Positions 35,428-45,532 of a stretch of 64,000 bases of DNA are shown here, piece by piece; within the stretch, counting starts at the first letter, position 1; each line of letters starts with the position of its first letter. A program made the translations under genes and the position numbers. The notes beneath the pieces are model-generated. The model did no database searches. It was not told the origin of the DNA and worked only from the letters and a program-made list of their open reading frames with translations. The stretch is from JADJLQ01 sp031417835 (GTDB taxonomy: Bacteria > Bacteroidota > Bacteroidia > Chitinophagales > Saprospiraceae): the NCBI GenBank assembly GCA_031417835.1, contig JANOWJ010000032.1, forward strand, positions 1-64,000, given 5' to 3'.

Positions 35428-37998
35428 TTAATCGAGCAAGTACACGGGCAGATTTTCTTCTGTGGCATGTACGATATGATTTGTTTCCATTTCTTTTGCC
35501 CCCTCTATAAATTTTTCCATATTGTGAATGGTTTTAATATCCTTCACATCAGTTATGGGTTTATAGATTTTGAATGCGCCATCCTGAAAATAATAAAACT
35601 GTTTTTCCACCGGATGAAAAGCAATCAGATGCACCCATTCGTTTTTATACCATTCAAATACTTCGGTAGAAGACTGCACTGCTTTCAACACGATATCAGG
35701 TTGATGTTCTACGATGACCAATAAACGAACAGGATCATGCACTTCTATCATTTGCCATGGCAGGCCAGGCCTCAAATCGCCATCGCTACTATTGGCCACA
35801 CCAAACAAGCCCATCACGTTATGCGGAAGTTTGGTGCCAGCTCCTAGCTTAATATTATCCACTCTGGAGAAGTAATATTCAAGATTGATCCCGCCACATA
35901 CAAGTCCGATAGGTCGCATCACTGCCGTTAAGATGGCACCCTCAGGATCTGTAGTGTAATCATAGCTGTTTAAAAACGCTCTTCTATCCAAAAATAAAGA
36001 TTTGGTAAGTTTTCTGCGGCCTATAATGGCAAGCGTATTGGTGCCATGACCTAACTCCGGCCTTGGTTCAAACAAGGACACTGAGCGACTGTGAATTGCT
36101 TTTCGCACCTGCTCCAACTCTTGTTTCGTATTGATTGATGCAAATCGGCGACTTCGCTCTTTTGCATTCAGATTCAAAGCGGTTTCAAAATTTTGTATAT
36201 TGATAATATGTTTTTCGGCATTCTCCTTGCTCAGGAGATTTTCATCATAATATCCCCATACATCAGCCGCTGTATCATGCATACTGCCTATAAATTGAGT
36301 AGTGTCCGGGATTACAATACCTTTAGTAGCTAATATCTGCCTCACTTTTTTATGATTTAAAATAAAGGACTGTACTCTGGCATTGGTAGCACCTGGACGC
36401 CCACTACATGCTCCACAATCATGAGCACCATGATGAGGGTTATTGGCACTGCTACTGCCATGAGCTACAAAATAAACGATAGGCGCAAAATTTCTGATCA
36501 GTCCAATACCCCGTAGAAAATTTTCACCTCGAGTGACCATTTCATCCAACGTGTAGCCAACTTGCAATCCATTTTCTTTTTCTGGATTCGTATTTTCTAT
36601 GGTCAAGGTGGAATGCTTGTCCATATGACTGTATGCATCTGAAATTGCCGGACTCATCGTAGGGCGGAATAGCAATTGAATTTTTTTGATAAAAGCCCAA
36701 AAACCAAACACGATACTCAGGACAAAACCAGATAAAATACCATGGGTATATTTGGTATAAATCAACTCATCTTGCCTGATGGACTTAGCATCAGATTCCT
36801 TAATCAAATATTGTGGAGTGACTGGCGCCGGGCATAACTTATCATAAAATTTTCCACCTTCCTGTTGAAAATAAAACTCCACTCCAAAAAAACCGGGGGC
36901 ACCAAAGGTTTCAGCTTTTTTATCAATCGCTTCAATATGTCGTCGGATTGAATCCTCCCGTTCGTCAATACAAAAAATAGCCTGAAGCGATGGGATATTC
37001 TGATCCACTAAAGTCTCATGACCATTTATTGCATTTCTTTTTTCGTCCGACATATGAATGCCTTTCAACACCGCGTCATAATAACTCCATTCAAAAGCAT
37101 TCTGCCATAATTCTATTACTTCGGCAAACTCTGTTTTGGTCACGTGAGCTAATAAATCGACAGGAAGTATCGTAACATGATCAGTCAATGGACGCCATGT
37201 AGTGCCTAATGTGTGAGTTAAAGCATCCAATTCCATCAACAACTCCAACTCCACGAGTTCTTTCAGTGTGATCTGTTTTCGATCGAGCAGGGTGTGCGGA
37301 TTGTCTTCTACTGCACTCACAAAACCACTCCATCCAGGGTGGGCAAACTGCTGGTCAAATATATATTGTGTGAAATAGGCATCCTTGCCGACAATAGTTT
37401 TTAATAATTCTGTAATTGAAAATTGACCTGATAAAAATTTCTGGCGTACAACTTTAGTTTTAAAGAAACTGACCAAACTATGCTGCTCTAATGCTTTGAC
37501 ACTTTCCAAGAACGGTTTATTGACAATGGGAAAACCATCAATCGCAATTCCTTGGTCTAAAAAGCTACAAAGGATCCGATACAACAGCGGATGTACTTTA
37601 TTGTCTAAATCTATACCATATACTACTTTCCAATGATTACGAAGTTGCCCTATGCGGGGAATATTGATCGTGTCATACTTAAAATTTAAAAGTTTTTCTT
37701 TCCATGCCGCCAATACCTCTTTACCCTTTTTTTCCGCAATGATGTTATTCAATACATCTTCTCGTATCCTTCCAGTTTTATACATCTCGCGGTATTCGTG
37801 GAGTTGCAAATGCACCTGAAACCCAAAAATTTTAGATGCTTTAAATATGGCATCATAAAACTTCATGTGTTGAAAAGCATGCAAGGAGTTATGATGGATA
37901 AAATCTTTCAAAGCCTGCTGAGATGGAAGAAAGTGTTTTAATTCATGAAGGATATGTGCTTCATCGAAGGCTAAATTATGGACAGATGTTGTACTCAT
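35428..37998 (-). CDS. dabA: DabA (DUF2309) inorganic-carbon uptake subunit
   Basis: An 856-residue peripheral protein that with DabB forms an energy-coupled carbonic-anhydrase-like pump converting CO2 to bicarbonate. The beta-carbonic-anhydrase-like zinc site is visible: Cys and Asp in FCIDERED (near residue 343) and His and Cys in HGSSSANN ... HDCGACSGRPGATNARV (about 510-535). The start ATG overlaps the end of the carbonic anhydrase gene by 4 nt (ATGA), so the two are translationally coupled. Length is in the family range. Confidence 0.93.
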   Translation of the reverse strand: MSTTSVHNLAFDEAHILHELKHFLPSQQALKDFIHHNSLHAFQHMKFYDAIFKASKIFGFQVHLQLHEYREMYKTGRIREDVLNNIIAEKKGKEVLAAWKEKLLNFKYDTINIPRIGQLRNHWKVVYGIDLDNKVHPLLYRILCSFLDQGIAIDGFPIVNKPFLESVKALEQHSLVSFFKTKVVRQKFLSGQFSITELLKTIVGKDAYFTQYIFDQQFAHPGWSGFVSAVEDNPHTLLDRKQITLKELVELELLMELDALTHTLGTTWRPLTDHVTILPVDLLAHVTKTEFAEVIELWQNAFEWSYYDAVLKGIHMSDEKRNAINGHETLVDQNIPSLQAIFCIDEREDSIRRHIEAIDKKAETFGAPGFFGVEFYFQQEGGKFYDKLCPAPVTPQYLIKESDAKSIRQDELIYTKYTHGILSGFVLSIVFGFWAFIKKIQLLFRPTMSPAISDAYSHMDKHSTLTIENTNPEKENGLQVGYTLDEMVTRGENFLRGIGLIRNFAPIVYFVAHGSSSANNPHHGAHDCGACSGRPGATNARVQSFILNHKKVRQILATKGIVIPDTTQFIGSMHDTAADVWGYYDENLLSKENAEKHIINIQNFETALNLNAKERSRRFASINTKQELEQVRKAIHSRSVSLFEPRPELGHGTNTLAIIGRRKLTKSLFLDRRAFLNSYDYTTDPEGAILTAVMRPIGLVCGGINLEYYFSRVDNIKLGAGTKLPHNVMGLFGVANSSDGDLRPGLPWQMIEVHDPVRLLVIVEHQPDIVLKAVQSSTEVFEWYKNEWVHLIAFHPVEKQFYYFQDGAFKIYKPITDVKDIKTIHNMEKFIEGAKEMETNHIVHATEENLPVYLLD

Positions 37999-38651
37999 GC
38001 AGTTATTTTTACATTTTCTGGTAAGTCATAACGATAGATTTTATCAATGTCTTCCCTGTTATTATGTATGACCGACAGGTCCACTACCTTGCCATCATTC
38101 AAGCCATATACCCACCCATGGAGGTGTAGTTCTCGCTCCGACCATGCTTCTTGCACGATGGTCGTCTTAGCCAGATTACGCACTTGTTCTATCACGTTTA
38201 ATTCAGTGAGTCGGTTGGATCTCAGGGTTTGATCTGAGATCTTTTTGAGTTCTTCATAGTTGGCATGATACACATCTTTGATATTGCGTAACCAATTATC
38301 TACAAAACCGTGGTGGGTGTTCGTCATCGATGCATTAATACCGCCACAACCATAATGACCACAGACGATGATGTGCCTCACTCCAAGGTATTTTACTGCA
38401 TACTCCAATACGCTGAGCATGTTCGTATCGGTATGGACTACGAGATTGGCTATATTTCGATGCACGAAGATTTCTCCGCTGTGTGTGCTGGTGATTTCAT
38501 TGGCAGGTACGCGACTATCGCTGCACCCTATCCAGAGATAATCCGGTTTTTGACCTTGGGACAATTTTTTAAAATAGTCTGGATCTTGGAATACTTTGGT
38601 TTGATGGTATAATTTATTGCCTTGTATAAGTTTTTGATATGATTTGTCCAT
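37995..38651 (-). CDS. Beta-class carbonic anhydrase
   Basis: Cytosolic zinc enzyme that interconverts CO2 and bicarbonate. Zinc ligands are in WIGCSDSRVPANEI (Cys with the Asp-Arg pair) and VCGHYGCGGINASM (His and Cys). The ATG at 38651 gives the usual beginning MDKSYQKLIQGNK and sits 10 nt after the transporter gene; the ATG at 38681 would overlap the transporter and add an unlikely leader. Next to SulP and DabAB it would set the pool they create. Confidence 0.94.
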   Translation of the reverse strand: MDKSYQKLIQGNKLYHQTKVFQDPDYFKKLSQGQKPDYLWIGCSDSRVPANEITSTHSGEIFVHRNIANLVVHTDTNMLSVLEYAVKYLGVRHIIVCGHYGCGGINASMTNTHHGFVDNWLRNIKDVYHANYEELKKISDQTLRSNRLTELNVIEQVRNLAKTTIVQEAWSERELHLHGWVYGLNDGKVVDLSVIHNNREDIDKIYRYDLPENVKITA

Positions 38652-38661
38652 ATTGTTTTTT

Positions 38662-40269
38662 TTAATGTACAGATTGTACATTGGTTTTGTTTGTAATATT
38701 ATATACTTCCTTAAATCCCTCTAATTGCAACTGAATAGACTTTAAAGGAGCTTTGATATCTCTGAATTCTTTAATTATTTCTAGTACATCAAAATCGATG
38801 TATTCGGTATTAGAAGCATCGATCACGACAGAGCTGTTGGCCGGCAGGTGATCCAATGTTTCGCGGATAGAAGCTTTATTCAGAAAAGAAACTTCTTCAG
38901 ATAATTCGATTCGGATCAAATCGCCTTCTTTATGCTGATCCTCCCGGAAATAATACGAATTCTTTAAATTGCCATGTAAAATAGCTCCGAATGCGGTAAT
39001 CAAGCCGGCGATGACTCCAATTAAAAGTCCTTCGCCTTTCAAGGGTTTATATAACCCAAATAAATCGATGCCCAAAATAACAGCCACCGTGACTATAAAA
39101 GGTATAAATTGATATTTTCCATTATTCCACATTTGTTTGAATATAGATAATTTACATAGTTTATATCCCGTGATCAAAAGGATAGCAGCTAAAGCCGATA
39201 GGGGTATCAAGTTGAGCACGCGAGGTATAGTGATCACGCATACCAACAACAAAAGCCCGTGAAAAATAGTAGATACCTTCGACTTTGCACCTGCATGTAG
39301 ATTGGCACTGCTGCGTACGATGACACTGGTGATTGGAAGGCCACCAATTAGCCCGGATATCGAGTTGCCTATACCCTGAGCTAGAAGCTCCCGGTTGGTA
39401 TTGGTCACATTGCGCTCCGGGTCAAGATTATCTACCGCTTCTATACAGAGCAAAGTCTCTAAAGATGCAATGACTGCGATCATCACTCCAGTGATCAATA
39501 CCTTACTATTCGTAAATCCACTAAAATCTGGGAATGTAAAAAAGCTGAAAAATTCAGAAGGACTCGACGCGATTTTAATTTGGACCAGATGATCGGATGT
39601 CACAGTGAATAGACTTTGGGTGGATATAAAGATCTGGTTGATAATGATAGCAACTATCACTGCTACCAACGCACCTGGTATAAATTTTACTTTCTTTTTG
39701 ATAGCTGGTCTATCCCAAAAAATTAATATGGCGATAGAAAGTAAACAAATGAATAACACTCCCAGATCAATGTATTGGATGGGCTGGAATATTTCGTGCC
39801 AATCCTCATTTCCAAATGGAAACAACTCTGTAAGCTGTCCTTTCTCATCCCTGTCGTGTCCTGTGGCATGGGGGATCTGCTTTGCTATGATCAGTATACC
39901 TATGCTCGTGAGCATCCCTTTGATAACACTTGAAGGAAAGTAATTGGCTATTCCTCCTAAACGGGCAAGGCTCATTATGATCTGTAGCATGCCGGCGATC
40001 AACACCGCGCATAAAAACAAACTGAAATCTCCAATATTTGTAATTGCTGCTAAGACCAAAGCTGCTAAACCCGCTGCAGGACCACTGACACTGAGCTTCG
40101 ATCCGCTCAATATGCCAATAACGATACCACCTATGATACCAGATATCAAACCGCTAAAAAAGGGCGCACCGGAGGCGAGGGCTATTCCCAAACAGAGTGG
40201 AAGTGCAACTAAAAAGACGACAAGCCCTGCAGGCAAATCAGCCGCGAGTGTTTTGGTAAATAATTTCAT
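38662..40269 (-). CDS. SulP family anion transporter with STAS domain
   Basis: A 535-residue transporter with about 12-14 membrane segments. Typical motifs are LPLCLGIALASGAP, SKLSVSGPAAGLAALV and GLIGGLPITSVIVRSSAN. A C-terminal STAS domain (about 450-535, VVIDASNTEYIDFDVLEII) is regulatory. The clustering with carbonic anhydrase and DabAB suggests bicarbonate as substrate, as in BicA; sulfate is possible from sequence alone. It lies 138 nt downstream of the small exported protein gene. Confidence 0.9.
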   Translation of the reverse strand: MKLFTKTLAADLPAGLVVFLVALPLCLGIALASGAPFFSGLISGIIGGIVIGILSGSKLSVSGPAAGLAALVLAAITNIGDFSLFLCAVLIAGMLQIIMSLARLGGIANYFPSSVIKGMLTSIGILIIAKQIPHATGHDRDEKGQLTELFPFGNEDWHEIFQPIQYIDLGVLFICLLSIAILIFWDRPAIKKKVKFIPGALVAVIVAIIINQIFISTQSLFTVTSDHLVQIKIASSPSEFFSFFTFPDFSGFTNSKVLITGVMIAVIASLETLLCIEAVDNLDPERNVTNTNRELLAQGIGNSISGLIGGLPITSVIVRSSANLHAGAKSKVSTIFHGLLLLVCVITIPRVLNLIPLSALAAILLITGYKLCKLSIFKQMWNNGKYQFIPFIVTVAVILGIDLFGLYKPLKGEGLLIGVIAGLITAFGAILHGNLKNSYYFREDQHKEGDLIRIELSEEVSFLNKASIRETLDHLPANSSVVIDASNTEYIDFDVLEIIKEFRDIKAPLKSIQLQLEGFKEVYNITNKTNVQSVH

Positions 40270-40407
40270 AAATTATATTGTTTTAGGAAAAGAATGTATT
40301 CAATAAACCCATTCATTGGAAGCTTGATGATGGTGCGTGTAGCAATCTTAATCATCGTCATGTACATAGAGTATGCGGGCTATACGCACACTTCATGTCA
40401 GATAGTA

Positions 40408-40731
40408 TTAAATAAAATCGGGAGGTTGTATTAATGCCTCTTTGTAGGAAAGTGATTCAAGGTGCGCAGTTTGTTGGTTAAAATCATTGAGATTGATGGA
40501 ACCACTGCCTGGAATATTTAATAAATGTCGTTGAAGATATTTTTGCTCATCTTCTGCTTTTTCTTTCGATTTATTTTCTTCTTTTGATTTTTCAGATTCT
40601 TCGCACAACAAAATATCAAAAGCCAGTTCTGACTTATCCCTTCGGTCGGTAAAATGAAGGATTAAATCAATAACATTTACGTTATTGACCAAGATCGAAC
40701 ATAAAAGTAATGTGGAGATTACTTGCTTCAT
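40408..40731 (-). CDS. Small exported protein of unknown function
   Basis: A 107-residue protein with a signal-like N-terminus (KQVISTLLLCSILVNNVNVI) and a highly charged middle (SEKSKEENKSKEKAEDEQK). No family is recognised. It appears to be the first gene of the inorganic-carbon operon, with a TAnnTTTG box 45 nt upstream and the SulP gene following. The charged segment suggests a flexible periplasmic tether. It could be a sensor or accessory of the transporter, but this is conjecture. Confidence 0.65.
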   Translation of the reverse strand: MKQVISTLLLCSILVNNVNVIDLILHFTDRRDKSELAFDILLCEESEKSKEENKSKEKAEDEQKYLQRHLLNIPGSGSINLNDFNQQTAHLESLSYKEALIQPPDFI

Positions 40732-40775
40732 TTATTAATCTTCTATAAATCAATTGATTACATGAAAACCGAGTG

Positions 40776-40783
40776 CAAAAATA
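40776..40783 (-). promoter_or_regulatory. -7 promoter element of the inorganic-carbon operon
   Basis: Minus-strand TATTTTTG is an exact TAnnTTTG match, placing the start near 40768-40772 and giving a leader of about 37-41 nt before the small exported protein. No TTG is found at the -33 position. Confidence 0.5.
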
Positions 40784-40937
40784 GGTTATATTTTTTCTTT
40801 TTATGATAAAGAAATGTTAAATTAAACTTAAGTATTTGGATATGAACTTATTATAACGCCGTTTAAGCAAATCCTTATAAATATTGAAGGAGCGTATTTT
40901 TAGACTTTCTGTTTGATCGATAGATCACCTGGAGGTC

Positions 40938-43412
40938 TTATTCAGCGTCATTATGCTGACCCAAAGATGCCCAGATCATTTTAATTTCTCCATAGGTGTA
41001 TTCATCCCCGAAGGTGTCTTTTAATTCCTTATGGCGCAAAGAGGGATGGGCAATCATATAGTTTTTCATTTTAGTGACTTTATGTTGATCCAGGATCTTT
41101 TCCACTTCCAATAGTCCCAGCCCAATGCAGGATGAAATATGGCTTTCAACTGTGGAAGGAGCCATTTGCCGCTCTATGGCTATTTCGGGCATGGATTTTC
41201 CTTGTTTAAATAATTCATAGGTAATCATTTGACTCTGACCCTTGACTGCTTTATGTACTTTAGTATCACGAGGAAGCTTTTGTTTGGGCTCCAAATTGTT
41301 TTTTTCGCAAAAGCGTTTAATTATATCGAGGATTGCATCTCCATATTGATCTAGTTTCATTTTGCCGATACCAGTTATCCCGGATAAAGCAGCTCTATCG
41401 ATAGGCAATTCCTGACTGAGGTGTTTTAATGACTTTTGTGGCAATACGGCATATCGTTCTACTCCTTTTTCATCGGCTACCTGATCTCGCCATTTTTTCA
41501 AAAGTCCAAAAACATCATTGTTGCCAATTTCGAAATCATCTGCTGTATGGGTTTTAATTTTGGCTCTGTTGGCTTTTTTGTTTGTCGATTCGGCATCATA
41601 GTCTATAGATGCATTCGCTTTGGCTTGCAGATAGGTCGTTGCATCAAATCCTTCTCGTGCAGCAGTGAAAGCTTGAATTTTTTCAAAAGTGGTTCTTAAG
41701 GCATATTCTCTGGATTTGATCAGACTTTTATTGGTTTCTTTATTATCACAATCCAGGTCTAAGGTTTTTAGAGGCAATAACAGGCAATTATTTAATTTAT
41801 CCAATATATAAATGCTGCCTTTTTTGATGCGTTCTTGCAAAGCATCGTTATTTTCAGGTAATTCGACTTGATGAAAATAGGATTCAAGTTGATTTGAAAA
41901 TTTATCCATTACAGATCCTATCACGGACTCAAACTGTTGATGTATGAGGGTAAAAGCAGGAAGGGTCTTTCCTGACAATTGATCTTTGACGGAGTCTAGC
42001 TCTTTATAAAAGTAAGCCAGGTTTTTTCGAAGGGTTTGAAAATCAAACAATTCTCGAATCCATTCCGATTGAGATTCCTTTCTAGCGTCCAATAATGATT
42101 GTGGCGTGATATCTTGTTGTTCAGCTTCCTGATTAAAGGTGGAGATTACACTATCTGACTTGACACTAGCGACATTGATCGGAGTGCTGAGTATAAGACC
42201 TTCGAAGGTTTTACACCGGCTTAGGGCCACATATACCTGGCCATGGGCGAAGGAAGCTTGAGCATCGATAATGGCACGATCAAAAGTCAGGCCCTGACTT
42301 TTATGGATCGTGATGGCCCAGGCTGTCTTGATGGGGTATTGAGTAAAAGTACCTACGGTCTGCTCTTGCATGACTTTGTTATGATCAAGGGTATACTTGA
42401 TATTATTCCAGGTTACTTTCAGTACGATGATATCCGCTTGATCACCTTTGCATCGTACATAGATCTTATCGTCTTCGATTTTAGTCACCACACCCAGTTT
42501 GCCATTAAAAAAAAGTTTATCCCGAGTGGCGTCGTTTTTTACAAACATAATCTGAGCGCCTATTTTTAGATCCAACTTGTATTCATTGGGGTACATATGT
42601 TCCGGAAAATCATCTTTTACTTCTGCAGAATAGGTATACATTTTACCTTGCAGATCCATCAATTTGTTTTGGTTGATAGACTGCGCAGAATAGTTATGTG
42701 TAGTCAGTGTAATGTACTCTTCGCCGTCTTTGGGCTTGAAGTCCGGTTGATAGCGGGTGTTGAGCACATCTATACTGGAAGTATCGAGTTGGCGATTCCG
42801 GATTTTATTGAGCAATGCAATAAATGTTTCGTCTTCTTGTCTGTAGATTTTGTTGAGCTCTATGGTGAGAAAATGGCTCTGTTTTAAAGCAAGGCTTTCA
42901 AAAAAATAAATACTGGCATAATAGTCTTTGATCAAAGCCCATTCGTCGTCTTTGATGACAGGAGCCAGCTGATGCAGATCACCGATCATCAGCAATTGCA
43001 CTCCACCAAAGGGTTTGCTCCGGTTGCGATATCTGCGCAGCACTTCATCTATAGCATCCAACAGATCAGCCCGCACCATACTGATCTCATCGATGATCAG
43101 AAGATCTATAGCTCGTATGGCTTTGATTTTATCGCCAGAGAATTTATTAAAAAACGATCTGTCTTCCTTCTGGCCTTGCTGAGGAACAAAAGGAGAAAAT
43201 GGCAACTGAAAAAAAGAATGGATTGTCACTCCGCCGGCGTTGATCGCAGCTACGCCGGTAGGTGCTACGATCACCATGCGTTTAGGGGTACTGTTCTTTA
43301 GGTTTTTTAGAAAGGTGGTTTTGCCTGTGCCGGCTTTTCCGGTCAGAAAGATATTGCGCGTAGTAAATCGCACATATTGATCGGCGAGTTCGAGACGAGG
43401 GTTGGATAACAT
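40938..43412 (-). CDS. PIF1-like helicase with HRDC and C-terminal HTH domains
   Basis: A roughly 824-residue superfamily 1B DNA helicase. Walker A is LTGKAGTGKTTFLKNL, Walker B LLIIDEISMVRADLL; the C-terminal helicase motif is WAITIHKSQGLTFDRAIID followed by YVALSRCKTFEGL. After a long linker come an HRDC domain (LPIDRAALSGITGIGKMKLD) and an HTH domain (KSMPEIAIERQMAPSTVESH) like those of RecQ C-termini. It may resolve structured DNA at forks. The ATG at 43412 (MLSNPRLELADQYV) was chosen because the longer frame starts on a TTG inside the promoter box at 43470-43477. Confidence 0.92.
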   Translation of the reverse strand: MLSNPRLELADQYVRFTTRNIFLTGKAGTGKTTFLKNLKNSTPKRMVIVAPTGVAAINAGGVTIHSFFQLPFSPFVPQQGQKEDRSFFNKFSGDKIKAIRAIDLLIIDEISMVRADLLDAIDEVLRRYRNRSKPFGGVQLLMIGDLHQLAPVIKDDEWALIKDYYASIYFFESLALKQSHFLTIELNKIYRQEDETFIALLNKIRNRQLDTSSIDVLNTRYQPDFKPKDGEEYITLTTHNYSAQSINQNKLMDLQGKMYTYSAEVKDDFPEHMYPNEYKLDLKIGAQIMFVKNDATRDKLFFNGKLGVVTKIEDDKIYVRCKGDQADIIVLKVTWNNIKYTLDHNKVMQEQTVGTFTQYPIKTAWAITIHKSQGLTFDRAIIDAQASFAHGQVYVALSRCKTFEGLILSTPINVASVKSDSVISTFNQEAEQQDITPQSLLDARKESQSEWIRELFDFQTLRKNLAYFYKELDSVKDQLSGKTLPAFTLIHQQFESVIGSVMDKFSNQLESYFHQVELPENNDALQERIKKGSIYILDKLNNCLLLPLKTLDLDCDNKETNKSLIKSREYALRTTFEKIQAFTAAREGFDATTYLQAKANASIDYDAESTNKKANRAKIKTHTADDFEIGNNDVFGLLKKWRDQVADEKGVERYAVLPQKSLKHLSQELPIDRAALSGITGIGKMKLDQYGDAILDIIKRFCEKNNLEPKQKLPRDTKVHKAVKGQSQMITYELFKQGKSMPEIAIERQMAPSTVESHISSCIGLGLLEVEKILDQHKVTKMKNYMIAHPSLRHKELKDTFGDEYTYGEIKMIWASLGQHNDAE

Positions 43413-43469
43413 TTTTGTAGCAGCGTTAAAGATATGGAGGCCGCCGTAAGCAGACTCAAAATAATAGCA

Positions 43470-43500
43470 CAAAGCTAAATCGTGCTCCCGGGTCTAACAA
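43470..43500 (-). promoter_or_regulatory. Promoter of the PIF1-like helicase gene
   Basis: Minus-strand TTG (43500-43498), 20-nt spacer and TAGCTTTG (43477-43470) fit the Bacteroidota -33/-7 promoter exactly. The leader to the ATG at 43412 would be about 50 nt. Confidence 0.7.
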
Positions 43501-43672
43501 GAAATAATCGATTGCTTTCGATTACAACTGTTTGTAGCCGTTTGGTCCTCTTAATCATTTATCAAACTATGATCTTGATTTGAGCTTGTAAATATCTTTT
43601 CGTAAATTTATATGTTCACTGTAACAAATGGTGCATTAAGTAGGTTTTTAATCTATAAATTTTTCAATTTTC

Positions 43673-44374
43673 ATGACATTTACTGAAGCTATTATTCCGC
43701 TTTTGACGCTGATCTCCCTCGAGGTCATTTTGGGAATAGACAATATTATTTTTATTGCGATCCTTTCTGATAAGTTACCTGAGGACCAGCGTGATAAACT
43801 CAGGATTTGGGGTATAGCCTTGGCCATGATCATGAGACTCGCCCTGCTCACGGTCATAGCTTGGATATTGAAACTAGAAGCTACCTTATTTACTATTCGT
43901 CATATTAAGATCAGTGGCAAAGACTTGATACTCATCTTAGGAGGATTATTTCTCCTGTACAAGAGCACCATTGAAATTTATAGAAAGACTGAAACAACAT
44001 CCTCTGCTTTGGGCAACTCCGATAAGCCAGCTACTTTCAAAAATTTGTTGCTTCAAGTCATCCTTCTGGATATTGTTTTTTCAATAGATTCCATAGTCAC
44101 TGCTGTAGGTATGGTGAGCGAACTTTGGGTCATGTATACCGCTGTCATTGTCACGGTATTGATAATGCTCGTAGCTTCCAAGCCGATAAGTCAGTTTATT
44201 AATAGACATCCTTCCTTTAAAATCCTGGCGCTTTGTTTCCTTTTGATCATAGGGATTGCTTTGATTGCAGAGGGATTTGACTTTAAGATTCCTAAAGGCT
44301 ACATTTATTTTGCGATGGGGTTTTCTTTTATGGTCGATGTGATCCAAATGAAGGTCATCAAGCCTAAGATTTGA
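43673..44374 (+). CDS. TerC family integral membrane protein
   Basis: A 233-residue membrane protein with about seven segments. Signature acidic residues lie in the first and fifth segments (LEVILGIDNIIFIAI; DIVFSIDSIVTAVG). Family members are linked to tellurium resistance, metal (Mn) export and metallation of secreted enzymes. It ends in a hairpin that overlaps its last codons and probably terminates transcription. There are no other tellurite genes nearby, so a housekeeping metal-export role is more likely. Confidence 0.92.
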   Translation: MTFTEAIIPLLTLISLEVILGIDNIIFIAILSDKLPEDQRDKLRIWGIALAMIMRLALLTVIAWILKLEATLFTIRHIKISGKDLILILGGLFLLYKSTIEIYRKTETTSSALGNSDKPATFKNLLLQVILLDIVFSIDSIVTAVGMVSELWVMYTAVIVTVLIMLVASKPISQFINRHPSFKILALCFLLIIGIALIAEGFDFKIPKGYIYFAMGFSFMVDVIQMKVIKPKI

Positions 44375-44405
44375 GTAGCCCAGGGGGACTTAGGGCTTTT
44401 GTTTG
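44360..44405 (+). terminator. Probable intrinsic terminator of the TerC gene
   Basis: AAGCCTAAG (44360-44368) pairs with CTTAGGGCTT (44389-44398) with one bulged base, followed by TTTTGTTT. The hairpin includes the stop codon in its loop. A further hairpin (44458-44463 with 44473-44478, CCTCCA/TGGAGG) lies beyond. Confidence 0.5.
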
Positions 44406-44538
44406 GTAATATGAGTTGCTGTGGGCAAGCCAATCAGACTAAGAACTTACATGCAGTCCTCCACGCCCCCCATGGAGGCTATAGCCGGATAATTATTTTT
44501 TTTCCTATATTTAGTCCTTATTCCAACAAAAATAAAAC

Positions 44539-45318
44539 ATGAAGTATCTTCCTATTATCGCTCTATTGTGTATATCCCTGATCGCTTGTAAAGCCAAAGA
44601 AAAAGAAATGGCCAAAACAGAGGCTGTTGTAGCAACAACTCCGACGGTCGACCCTAATCTGCCTGTGCTCTCAGAGGCAGAGATAGCTAATGGCTGGAAA
44701 CTGCTGTTTGATGGCAAATCCACTGCAGGATGGCATCGTTATGGTGGCGCACCTATCGGTCCGGCTTGGAAAGCAGTCGATGGTGCATTGATGCTCGATG
44801 CATCTAATAAAGAAGGCTGGCAAACCAATGGTGGCGGTGATATCGTCACAGACGCAGAGTATGAAAACTATCACTTACAGTTGGACTGGAAGATCGATAC
44901 CTGTGGCAATAGCGGTGTTATCTTTGGCGTGCATGAAGATACTGCCATGTATAAATACGTGTGGCATACAGGTCCTGAAATGCAAGTCCTGGATAATACA
45001 TGCCATCCCGATGCCAAAATCATTAAACATCGTGCAGGTGATCTTTATGATCTGATCAGCAGTAGCAAAGAGACCGTCAAGCCTGCTCTCGAGTGGAATC
45101 ATGCGGAGATCGTCAGCAATGCAGGCGTTCTCGATTTTTACCTCAATGGGGAGAAAGTAGTAAGTACCAAGACCAATGATGATGCATGGAAAAAAATGAT
45201 CGCTAAAAGTAAATTTAAATCGATGAAAGGCTTTGGCACTTTTGCCAAGGGTCGCCTCGCTTTGCAAGATCATGGCAACACCGTGTGGTATAAAAATATC
45301 AAGATCAAGACATTATAA
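44539..45318 (+). CDS. DUF1080 lipoprotein
   Basis: A 259-residue lipoprotein (lipobox SLIAC at residues 13-17) with one DUF1080 jelly-roll domain. Motifs are NGWKLLFDGKSTAGWHRYG, GNSGVIFGVHEDT and GPEMQVLDNTCHPDAK, the last typical of 3-keto-disaccharide hydrolase-like members. It differs from the DUF1080 protein at 31478-32377 in anchoring and in lacking the basic tail. TATATTTA (44506-44513), one mismatch from the -7 consensus, precedes it. Confidence 0.9.
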   Translation: MKYLPIIALLCISLIACKAKEKEMAKTEAVVATTPTVDPNLPVLSEAEIANGWKLLFDGKSTAGWHRYGGAPIGPAWKAVDGALMLDASNKEGWQTNGGGDIVTDAEYENYHLQLDWKIDTCGNSGVIFGVHEDTAMYKYVWHTGPEMQVLDNTCHPDAKIIKHRAGDLYDLISSSKETVKPALEWNHAEIVSNAGVLDFYLNGEKVVSTKTNDDAWKKMIAKSKFKSMKGFGTFAKGRLALQDHGNTVWYKNIKIKTL

Positions 45319-45532
45319 GTTTTTTTCCCGGCTCATTCTATTCAAATTATCTGGCTTTTATTTCCAGGAGTAATTGAGATATTGGTTGCAAGGAATTACC
45401 GAGTAATAAAGTGCGGAGGACAAAATCTTATTTTACTTTGTTGATTGAATAACTTGAGCCGCACGAATGTAAACTTTGTGCGATTGGTCATCCACCCGCA
45501 AAGGGGGTTAAAGATCATTTACATTATAAAAT

